From Cyanobacteria bacterium UBA4641 (GTDB lineage: Bacteria; Cyanobacteriota; Vampirovibrionia; Gastranaerophilales; Gastranaerophilaceae), in NCBI GenBank assembly GCA_002405805.1, contig DHMN01000001.1, forward strand, positions 13,190 to 24,889: a stretch of 11,700 nucleotides of DNA. Direction: 5' to 3'. Shown here in pieces: positions 1 to 5,542 of the stretch; position 1 is the first letter of the stretch, and each line of letters starts with the position of its first letter. Made by a program: the position numbers and the translations under genes. A model generated the notes under the pieces. It was given only the letters and a program-made list of their open reading frames with translations. It searched no databases and was not told the origin of the DNA.

Positions 1-23
1 CTCGGTGTTTCGGAATCTCTAAT
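1..23 (+). repeat. right half of a palindromic intergenic repeat, cut by the window edge
   Basis: The sequence GTTTCGGAATCTCTAAT at 7-23 matches the right arm and tail of the complete repeats at 2661-2687 (reverse orientation, same CGGAAT stem) and at 2703, 9352 and 9493 (same TCTCTAAT tail). The left arm lies outside the window. It sits just downstream of the HAD gene, which ends at 87 on the minus strand. Confidence 0.6.
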
Positions 24-29
24 AGTTCA

Positions 30-62
30 GGGAGACAGACGAACCCATCTCCCATTCGGAGA
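30..62. repeat. two mutually exclusive small hairpins
   Basis: GGGAGA (30-35) can pair with TCTCCC (48-53). The same TCTCC (48-52) can instead pair with GGAGA (58-62). This lies directly downstream of the HAD gene on the minus strand, but there is no T-tract, so it is not a convincing intrinsic terminator. It may be remodelled debris of the neighbouring palindromic repeats. Confidence 0.35.
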
Positions 63-86
63 GACTATAAATATAATAATTTCAGT

Positions 87-782
87 CTACTTACCTTGTT
101 TTACACCTGTCTCAAACAAGTTTCTGTTAAAATCTCTAAAACTCATTATAATTTCATCTACAGCAGGAATTGCCTTATAATATTCAACAGGTTCTTCTGA
201 ACATATTGCAATAATTCTGCCGATTTTCGCATCCCTTGCAGATTCAATTCCGGAAATAGCATCTTCTACAACAATACACTCTTGCGGTTGCAATCCTAAT
301 TTCGCCGCAGCAATTTCATATATATCAGGTGCAGGTTTGCCTTTAATTTTGCCATTTGAATATACTATTTTATCAACATCAAACCATTTTGGCAGGTCGA
401 ATTTTTCTATATAAAAATCAACATTATCCTTTTCTGACATAGTCGCAATAGTGCGCGGAATATCGTTTTCTTTTAAGAAATCCAAAAACTCTACAACCCC
501 ATCTGCAAGATGAAAATGTTCAGGGTCATTTATGCACATTTTGCGATAAACTGCCTCTTTTTCTGATGCCAACTCTTGAACCATCTGTGGTGTAGGCTTT
601 TTGCCTATTGCATATTGAATAATTTCCTCATTTGTTCTGCCAAACATATATTTCAGCATCTCTTCATCCGAAAACGAAGTGCCCCTAAGTCGTCTTGAAT
701 ATTCTACCCAAGCCTCTTTATGCTTAGCTGAATCCCAAAACAATGTGCCGTTAAAATCAAAAATTATTCCTTTGTATGTCAT
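87..782 (-). CDS. HAD-superfamily hydrolase, beta-phosphoglucomutase/phosphatase-like
   Basis: A 231-residue cytosolic protein of the usual size for HAD subfamily I enzymes with an alpha-helical cap. Motif I is FDFNGTL, with the nucleophile at Asp9. The second, acid/base Asp of the usual DxD is Asn11. Motif II is around Thr114-Ser116 (ATMS), motif III is Lys149 (GKPAPDIY), and motif IV is Glu173-Asp174 (VVEDAISGIESA). The cap spans about residues 16-90. Relatives remove or move phosphate on small metabolites, often sugar phosphates; the substrate here cannot be read from sequence. It starts one base after the stop of the exported TPR gene, so the two are probably co-transcribed. A weak GGAAAG stands about 10 bases before the ATG. 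The Asn at position 11 could mean altered chemistry or a subfamily trait. Fold assignment is sure; substrate is unknown. Confidence 0.85.
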   Translation of the reverse strand: MTYKGIIFDFNGTLFWDSAKHKEAWVEYSRRLRGTSFSDEEMLKYMFGRTNEEIIQYAIGKKPTPQMVQELASEKEAVYRKMCINDPEHFHLADGVVEFLDFLKENDIPRTIATMSEKDNVDFYIEKFDLPKWFDVDKIVYSNGKIKGKPAPDIYEIAAAKLGLQPQECIVVEDAISGIESARDAKIGRIIAICSEEPVEYYKAIPAVDEIIMSFRDFNRNLFETGVKQGK

Positions 783-783
783 T

Positions 784-1410
784 TTATTGTCTTTCCATTA
801 ATTTGTTGTATAAATCTAAATAAGTTTTCGCCTGTTTTTCGTTATTAAGCTTTTTGAAGGTGTAAGCAAGATTGTAATAAATCATTGGTTCATCGTTTTT
901 GATGTCCATTGCCCTAAAGAAATTATATCTCGCGTTTTTATATTGTTTTAATTTTAGATAAGCACAGCCCATATTGTAGTAACCGTAAGCAAAATTATCT
1001 TTATATTTTACGGCTTGTTTAAACTCTGCCAATGCCATATTCGGCTTATCTTGAATTAAATAGATATATCCGAGATTGTAGTGAGCTTTGTAGTATTTAG
1101 GGTCTTTTTCAATAGATTTTTTGAACATATAAACGGCTTCATCTATTTTGTCTTTATCCTGCAAAATATTTCCGATAATCAGCCAATCTTCCGCAGTTCG
1201 AGTCTCTTCACCCTTACTTTTTAAAACTTTCAAAGCCTCGTCTATTTCATTTTGAGCATACAAAACTTTAGCTTGTTGAGAAGATGCATCAACAACTTGA
1301 GCTTCCTCTTGTGTTTCTTTTTTCCAAGGCATATTGAAATTTGCTCCAAAAGCTGAAGTTGAGCAAAATGCCATTCCTAAAATTATTAAAGTTAAAATCT
1401 GTTTTTTCAT
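784..1410 (-). CDS. exported TPR-repeat protein
   Basis: About 208 residues. I chose the ATG at 1410, not the in-frame ATG at 1449, because it places a clear Sec signal peptide at the N-terminus: MKK, a hydrophobic core ILTLIILGMAF, then a cleavage-like SAFGA. The extra 13 residues of the longer form would bury it. There is no lipobox. After an acidic Gln/Glu-rich linker come about four to five tetratricopeptide repeats, with helices such as KAHYNLGYIYLIQDKPNMAL and YYNMGCAYLKLKQYKNARYNF. TPRs are protein-binding scaffolds, so this is probably a periplasmic or envelope interaction protein. The stop is one base before the HAD start codon, so the two form a minus-strand operon with this gene first. 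No strong Shine-Dalgarno is visible before either candidate start. The partner is unknown. Confidence 0.8.
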   Translation of the reverse strand: MKKQILTLIILGMAFCSTSAFGANFNMPWKKETQEEAQVVDASSQQAKVLYAQNEIDEALKVLKSKGEETRTAEDWLIIGNILQDKDKIDEAVYMFKKSIEKDPKYYKAHYNLGYIYLIQDKPNMALAEFKQAVKYKDNFAYGYYNMGCAYLKLKQYKNARYNFFRAMDIKNDEPMIYYNLAYTFKKLNNEKQAKTYLDLYNKLMERQ

Positions 1411-1455
1411 ATCAAAATTATAAGATAAAATTTTGAAAATTTCCATCAAATAAAT

Positions 1456-1551
1456 TTGACGATTCTAAAAACGTGATAATAATATTATTAATTGATGTCT
1501 CTTTTACTGAACTTGAATCCTGCTATTACTCCTTTTAGCAGGAATTTTTTT
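1456..1551 (+). ncRNA. candidate short transcript: promoter plus intrinsic terminator
   Basis: On the plus strand, TTGACG (1456-1461) and TAATAT (1480-1485) are 18 bases apart and resemble a sigma-70 promoter. About 30 bases past the predicted start there is a hairpin, TCCTGCT (1518-1524) with AGCAGGA (1537-1543), followed by a T-run to 1551. The product would be roughly 60 nt, antisense to the leader of the TPR/HAD operon. No plus-strand gene upstream needs this terminator. It may still be chance in AT-rich DNA, or a structure in the minus-strand leader. Confidence 0.25.
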
Positions 1552-1585
1552 ATATAAAAATCCCACACCGATGATTGATGTGGGA
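1545..1585 (-). terminator. intrinsic terminator of the 1648-2427 gene
   Basis: TCCCACA (1561-1567) pairs with TGTGGGA (1579-1585). On the minus strand the stem is followed at once by TTTTTATAT and a second T-run (plus-strand A-run 1556-1560). It lies about 60 bases past the stop codon at 1648. Confidence 0.75.
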
Positions 1586-1647
1586 AGAAAAATTTTCTTT
1601 TCGTTGTATATAGGGTTAAGTTATATTTTTGAAGGAATTTTTTGGTA

Positions 1648-2427
1648 TTAAGTTGTAATTTTACCTGTGATAAATGACATTGCTGCTGCGATACCACCTG
1701 CAACAAGTCCAATAATTTTAGCTTTTCCGCTCTTACAAACGTGAGCGATACCGCCTGCAACAGCTCCAACAGTTGCCGCACCTGCAAGACGCCCTAAGTT
1801 ATGTTTAGTTTTTTCGCCTGTACCAACCGGAGCACCTGAAATCATTGAAACATTGTCTTCAGCTGACTGGCTGTTATACAAACCGAATGTCAATGATTGG
1901 ATGAAACCTTGAGTAGCTGAACCATGACCGTATTGTCTGATATCTTGAGTGATTGAACTACCTGTCATTTGAGTATATAAAGTTTTTGCTCTTGCTGCAA
2001 TTTCAGCCGGAGTACCTTCACCATAAGCTACACCAACTGCATTTACATAGTTTTTGTAAGCTTCTTCAATTTGACCTTGTTCATTACTCCTGATTTTATC
2101 TTGCAATACTGCTGCTGAATTTTTTACAGCTTCCATTGATGCATTGATTCTCATATCAGCATTTCTGTTTAATTTTTGCTGTTCGATATTGTAATCAGTG
2201 CTAAGTTTTTGATATTGTCTCATATTGTCAAAACAAGATTGAGGGTCTGCACCATACATTCCGCCCATCATTGGATATGCGCCGAAAATACTTCCACCCA
2301 TTCCCATACCCATTGGATATGTGCTGTAATCAATACCTTCATCTTCGTATCCGTATGGATTTGGATTATACTGGAAATTACTTCCTGTAATAGGCACTCC
2401 ATAGATGCCGTTTACTTCATCTGACAT
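1648..2427 (-). CDS. unrecognised protein with Tyr/Gly/Met-rich N-terminus and glycine-zipper C-terminus
   Basis: 259 residues from the ATG at 2427. A perfect GGAGG (2433-2437) lies five bases upstream and fixes this start; a longer TTG-started form would include the Shine-Dalgarno itself. I do not recognise the family. Residues 20-60 are low complexity and rich in Tyr, Pro, Gly and Met (PYGYEDEG, YPMGMGMGG, YPMMGGMYG). Residues 62-155 are predicted mostly helical (QKLSTDYNIEQQKLNRNADM and following). The C-terminus carries two small-residue hydrophobic stretches, about 212-230 (GRLAGAATVGAVAGGIAHV) and 238-254 (IIGLVAGGIAAAMSFI), separated by CKSGKAK. These look like glycine-zipper membrane segments. 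There is no signal peptide. It is monocistronic, with its own terminator and promoter region. It could be a membrane-associated or surface structural protein; that is inference only. Confidence 0.75.
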   Translation of the reverse strand: MSDEVNGIYGVPITGSNFQYNPNPYGYEDEGIDYSTYPMGMGMGGSIFGAYPMMGGMYGADPQSCFDNMRQYQKLSTDYNIEQQKLNRNADMRINASMEAVKNSAAVLQDKIRSNEQGQIEEAYKNYVNAVGVAYGEGTPAEIAARAKTLYTQMTGSSITQDIRQYGHGSATQGFIQSLTFGLYNSQSAEDNVSMISGAPVGTGEKTKHNLGRLAGAATVGAVAGGIAHVCKSGKAKIIGLVAGGIAAAMSFITGKITT

Positions 2428-2465
2428 TCTAACCTCCAAAAATATTAACCTTTTAACCTACCTTA

Positions 2466-2493
2466 CTTATATAAAGTTTTTCCATCAGACCAA
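2466..2493 (-). promoter_or_regulatory. candidate promoter for the 1648-2427 gene
   Basis: On the minus strand TTGGTC (2493-2488) and TATAAG (2471-2466) are 16 bases apart. A start near 2459 would leave a leader of about 30 bases containing the GGAGG ribosome site. The match is moderate and the region is AT-rich, so other -10 choices exist. Confidence 0.4.
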
Positions 2494-2513
2494 ATTGCTT
2501 ATTTTAACAGAAA

Positions 2514-2530
2514 TGTTACATAATGTAACA
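2514..2530. promoter_or_regulatory. 17-bp perfect palindrome, candidate operator
   Basis: TGTTACATAATGTAACA has perfect 8-base arms around one central base. Its centre is about 63 bases upstream of the predicted start of the 1648-2427 gene, a typical distance for an activator contacting polymerase from upstream. The regulator is not identified; it does not fit the cyanobacterial NtcA pattern GTA-N8-TAC. Confidence 0.4.
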
Positions 2531-2547
2531 AGAGATTTTTTGGAAGA

Positions 2548-2640
2548 CCCCTCTCCCTAACCCTCAGCCATACGGCACGCTGTCTCTCACAACTCACGTT
2601 GTTCGTTGGTTCGACTAGTGTCCCTAGGAGAGGGTGACAC
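2548..2640. repeat. inverted-repeat element, CCCTCTCC...GGAGAGGG
   Basis: CCCTCTCC (2549-2556) is the perfect complement of GGAGAGGG (2627-2634). Inside are smaller hairpins: ACAAC/GTTGT (2589-2593 and 2598-2602). GTGTCCCT (2618-2625) pairs with AGGG plus ACAC (2631-2640) across a 2-base bulge. There is no reading frame of note. The layout resembles a small non-coding repeat or a miniature-transposon remnant. The AGGAGAGGG arm resembles the edge of the tandem AGGAG tract at 9601. Confidence 0.5.
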
Positions 2641-2660
2641 TTAGACTTACGTGTTCAGTT

Positions 2661-2687
2661 GGAGATTCCGAAACTAGTTCGGAATGA
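2661..2687 (-). repeat. palindromic repeat, ATTCCGAA stem variant
   Basis: ATTCCGAA and its complement TTCGGAAT surround a short ACTAG-type centre (2665-2685). Read on the minus strand it begins GTCATTCC and ends GGAATCTCC, the family layout seen at 2703, 2770, 9352 and 9493. It is reversed relative to the copy at 2703. Confidence 0.65.
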
Positions 2688-2702
2688 CAATTAATTATTT
2701 TT

Positions 2703-2733
2703 GTCACCCTGAACTTGTTTCAGGGTCTCTAAT
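2703..2733 (+). repeat. palindromic repeat, CCCTGAA stem variant
   Basis: It starts GTCACCCTGAAC, has centre TTGT, then TTCAGGGTCTCTAAT. ACCCTGAA pairs with TTCAGGGT. The copy at 9493-9523 is the same variant, differing only in the loop. It is non-coding and lies between the divergent genes at 2427 and 2917. Confidence 0.7.
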
Positions 2734-2769
2734 ATTACAAATTCTGCATAAGACTAATATGCTAAATTT

Positions 2770-2796
2770 GAGATGCTGAAACAAGTCCAGCATGAC
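2770..2796 (-). repeat. palindromic repeat, ATGCTG stem variant
   Basis: On the minus strand it reads GTCATGCTGGACTTG followed by TTTCAGCATCTC. ATGCTG pairs with CAGCAT. The flanks GTCA and ATCTC and the central ACTTGTTTC agree with the other copies, while the stem bases differ. Confidence 0.7.
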
Positions 2797-2884
2797 ACAT
2801 AAAAAGTAACGTAAGAATAACAACGTTTTCTGACCTTTAAATTTCATCAATTTAGTTGATGCAGATAACTGGATTAAGCCTTAT

Positions 2885-2909
2885 TATAATAACGAGAGTA
2901 AGCTTAGGA
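2885..2909 (+). promoter_or_regulatory. candidate -10 and ribosome site for the anchored TPR gene
   Basis: A perfect TATAAT (2885-2890) lies inside the palindrome TTATTATAATAA, but there is no good -35 at 16-18 bases. AGGA (2906-2909) stands seven bases before the GTG at 2917 and supports that start. Confidence 0.4.
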
Positions 2910-2916
2910 TACCTTT

Positions 2917-4086
2917 GTGTTAAAGAAATTATTATCATTGTTATTTACACTTTTTGTACTTGCTGCAGTTGTAATTGCGGCATACTTTAACCAACAATTT
3001 GTTCTAACGCAAGTGAACAAAGTCAAAGGCGTTTATTATGTCTACAAGGGCGATAAAGCTTACAAAGAAATGGATATGGTACAGGCAATACGTCTGTATA
3101 ATCAAGGGGTAAAACTTTATCCTGCACACTATGGTGCTTGGTACAATTTGGGAAACATTTATGTAGCCTACGAAGATTATAACTCCGCACTATACGCATA
3201 CTCTCAAGCCTTTAAATACAATCCGAAAATGATGATTGCACGCATGAATTATGGCATAATATCAGCTGAAAAAATGGGAGATTTTGATGCAGCATTAAAA
3301 CAGTATAACGAAATTATTAAAACAAAACGTCGTTTACTCTCAATTCCTTACGTTTTCAATAATAAAATCAGCTATACCGAAAATAAAGCAATCGCATACT
3401 ATAACATTGGTGTTACTTACAAATTGAAATCGCTATACACCGGCGCGGATTGGGAGTTGCAAAGAAAATATTTAGCAAAAGCGATTGATGCTTACAAAAA
3501 ATCAATCAAAATCAATCCTGACAGTTATGATGCACAATTTAATTTAGGTTTGGCATACCATGCCGCAGGCAATTATGACGGCGCAGGCAGATGCTATTGC
3601 AAGGCAATAAGCCTTTCTCCGATGCAATATGAAGCGCATTATAATTTGGCAGTTTTGTTAAGGAAAATGGGGCATTATAAAGAAGCCTACGATGAAATAG
3701 ACAAAGCTACAACTTTGATTACCGCATTGGATGAAAATTCATCACTTCAACAATATGTTGCAATTGTTATGAACGACATTACTCGTAATGTTTACCAAAA
3801 TGAGGAATACAAAAGATATTTGGCATCAATTCTTGAAGAAGAAAAACAAAAAACACCTCAACACATGGTAAAAGATAAAAAAGAAATAAAAACAAAAATC
3901 AAAGACGATAAGAAAAAAGGTAAAAATAAAGCCAAAGATGAGGCATTTGGCGAAACTATAACATCTCCTGGGATAAATTTTGTAAACGGTAAAGTTGTCG
4001 CAACAGAAGATTTAGACCAAGCTATATTGGAAAATTTCGGAGAATGTCCATCTATGTCATATTTTGACCCAAACGGTAATTATTAA
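2917..4086 (+). CDS. membrane-anchored TPR-repeat protein with a lysine-rich tail
   Basis: 389 residues, starting at GTG with AGGA seven bases upstream. Residues 4-24 form a hydrophobic anchor or uncleaved signal (LLSLLFTLFVLAAVVIAAYF), placing the rest outside the membrane. About six TPR units follow: roughly 38-71, 72-105 (WYNLGNIYVAYEDYNSAL), 106-139, an expanded one near 157-201, 202-237 (FNLGLAYHAAGNYDGAGRCY) and 238-270. Residues 310-342 are very rich in Lys, Asp and Glu and are probably disordered. A short acidic/aromatic C-terminal tail follows, ending FDPNGNY. TPR arrays bind partner proteins, so a scaffold role at the cell envelope is likely; the partner is unknown. It is divergent from the 1648-2427 gene and 69 bases upstream of the first HNH-like gene, on the same strand. 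No terminator is visible between them, so read-through is possible. Confidence 0.85.
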   Translation: MLKKLLSLLFTLFVLAAVVIAAYFNQQFVLTQVNKVKGVYYVYKGDKAYKEMDMVQAIRLYNQGVKLYPAHYGAWYNLGNIYVAYEDYNSALYAYSQAFKYNPKMMIARMNYGIISAEKMGDFDAALKQYNEIIKTKRRLLSIPYVFNNKISYTENKAIAYYNIGVTYKLKSLYTGADWELQRKYLAKAIDAYKKSIKINPDSYDAQFNLGLAYHAAGNYDGAGRCYCKAISLSPMQYEAHYNLAVLLRKMGHYKEAYDEIDKATTLITALDENSSLQQYVAIVMNDITRNVYQNEEYKRYLASILEEEKQKTPQHMVKDKKEIKTKIKDDKKKGKNKAKDEAFGETITSPGINFVNGKVVATEDLDQAILENFGECPSMSYFDPNGNY

Positions 4087-4120
4087 TATTTTAAAATTTT
4101 CGTAAAAAATGTTAATAAAA

Positions 4121-4155
4121 TAGCAAAATTTTGACAAATTTTGTATTAATACCGT
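4121..4155 (+). promoter_or_regulatory. start region without Shine-Dalgarno, possibly leaderless
   Basis: No purine-rich ribosome site precedes the ATG at 4156. TATTAA (4144-4149) would act as a -10 that starts transcription at or next to the ATG. The -35 at the right distance (TAGCAA, 4121-4126) is poor. A perfect TTGACA (4131-4136) is too close to pair with this -10. Confidence 0.3.
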
Positions 4156-5526
4156 ATGAATATTTTACCGGTTAGTTTTAATAGTTTTTATAAACCGCCT
4201 GTAAGATTACAAAACGAAAATCTAACAAGCAATGTTTTTGGCGCGCCAAAATTATCACCACTTAAAACTGACACAATTTCTCTTTCTTTTCAAGGGAGTG
4301 CACCTAACGCTGAACCGTTGAGAAAACTTTTGGCATATAAAATTCCTGATTTGTATTCAAATATTATCTTGATGAATCCGGAAAATTTACGCTCAATTAT
4401 GAAAGCTCATTTATCATCTATGCCGTTAAATAAACTTGTCAAAAAGCTGAATCCATACGTTGATTCAATGTTTCCTATTGAGAGAGAAGTCTTTGGAATG
4501 TTGAAAGCTGAAGCAAAAGTGCATCCAAAAACAAGGTTAAATGAATTTATACATAAATTAGTCCCTGAACATAGCAAAAAACTGCGAAAACTCCAACGAC
4601 CTATTTTTGAAGAATTGAACCACACTGCAACCAATATGCCATCAGATTTATTGGCAGAATACAATTACTTGGTTCATATTACAAATAAAAAACTCTATAA
4701 TGAGCCTGTATTTGTTCCGTTTAGTATTCGCGGATTTCAGTATAAGTTAGAGAAAATCCGAAAAAGGATAAACAGCACTAATAATGTTTCTAAAAAGCAT
4801 GATATGGATAAATTGCACTCTATTGCAAATTCTGTAACTTATGTTCCAAAAGAAAGACGCTGTGGCAACGGTTTTTCATTAAAGAGATACGAGCGAAAAC
4901 AACGACAAATGATTCTAAAATTTGCCGATTATTTCAACTATTCAAACATAAAAGATGATAGAGACTTGAAAGAATTGGTAGAAATGTCAAAAGGACAAAT
5001 CTTCAAAGTTCCTGTAAATATTCAATTTAACAGAAAATCTTTCATTTACGATTTAAAGAAAATCACAGAAAGACTTGAAGATAAAAAGCTTGCACGCAGA
5101 ATGGAACAACTTGCGGTAAGTTTGCCAACTTCAAGAGACAATATTTCTGCATTTATAATGAAAGCAGCAGACAGGTCAGCCGAACAGATTGTTTATGATT
5201 TGCTTGGCGGTGCTTGTGGTACAGTTGACCATTTGCTTGCTGCACATAATAAAGGTGCCAGCAGTTTGGCAAATTACGGATTAGCAAGTGCTCACAAAAA
5301 CTCACAAAAGGCTCATCAAAGCTTGGAAGTATTGCTTGACAAAAACCCTGATGTGAGAATTTATTGCCAAAGACAAATTAATCGCCTGATTGAACTGGCT
5401 AATAACAAAACATTCAAGAAAATCGGATTAGGACCGACATATATAATAAGTCTTGCGAAGAGACTTGAAAAACTTTCTTCAAAAAATGACCCTTTAATAT
5501 TGGACACAAGTAAGTTAAAATATTAA
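4156..5526 (+). CDS. HNH-like protein, first of a tandem pair, diverged motif
   Basis: 456 residues. Residues 1-40 are probably flexible (SFNSFYKPP), followed by ISLSFQG at 41-47. The rest aligns along its length with the next gene: RKLLAYKIPDLYS (56-68), KVHPKTRL (121-128) and LRKLQRPIFEEL (143-154). Two related modules follow, EPVFVPFSIRGFQYKLEKI (183-201) and VPVNIQFNRKSFIYDLKKI (285-303), then LPTSRDNISAFIMKAAD. The C-terminus has DHLLAAHNKGASSLAN (358-373) and KNSQKA, spaced as an HNH motif: His359, Asn373, Asn382, Lys385. The usual Pro and Gly-Gly of the turn are missing, so a structure is more secure than nuclease activity. There is no signal peptide or TM segment. The gene ends 16 bases before its paralogue. 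Codon use looks like its neighbours. HNH assignment is moderate; function is unknown. Confidence 0.75.
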   Translation: MNILPVSFNSFYKPPVRLQNENLTSNVFGAPKLSPLKTDTISLSFQGSAPNAEPLRKLLAYKIPDLYSNIILMNPENLRSIMKAHLSSMPLNKLVKKLNPYVDSMFPIEREVFGMLKAEAKVHPKTRLNEFIHKLVPEHSKKLRKLQRPIFEELNHTATNMPSDLLAEYNYLVHITNKKLYNEPVFVPFSIRGFQYKLEKIRKRINSTNNVSKKHDMDKLHSIANSVTYVPKERRCGNGFSLKRYERKQRQMILKFADYFNYSNIKDDRDLKELVEMSKGQIFKVPVNIQFNRKSFIYDLKKITERLEDKKLARRMEQLAVSLPTSRDNISAFIMKAADRSAEQIVYDLLGGACGTVDHLLAAHNKGASSLANYGLASAHKNSQKAHQSLEVLLDKNPDVRIYCQRQINRLIELANNKTFKKIGLGPTYIISLAKRLEKLSSKNDPLILDTSKLKY

Positions 5527-5542
5527 TAGGAAGGCTGAGACT

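Noticed and set aside
1488..1787. 99-codon minus-strand frame
   Set aside because: It lies in another frame of the 1648-2427 gene and then reads through that gene's terminator. It has no ribosome site and a composition unlike a protein.
2176..2424. 82-codon plus-strand frame
   Set aside because: It is antisense to the N-terminal half of the 1648-2427 gene. Its Cys/His/Ile-rich composition is an artefact of that low-complexity region.
2661..2796. CRISPR array
   Set aside because: The repeats are palindromic, alternate in orientation, vary in stem sequence and have irregular spacing. There is no regular repeat-spacer pattern and no cas gene.
2530..2916. protein-coding gene or tRNA in the long spacer
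   Set aside because: No frame with a ribosome site and no cloverleaf were seen. The region is explained by repeat elements and the promoter of the 2917 gene.
4131..4136. perfect TTGACA as a classical -35 for the first HNH-like gene
   Set aside because: At 16-18 bases downstream the -10 would fall on the ATG itself (GTATGA). The nearest TATTAA is only seven bases away.
4407..4664. minus-strand frame inside the first HNH-like gene
   Set aside because: The plus-strand frame is conserved with its paralogue at protein level; the antisense frame is not.
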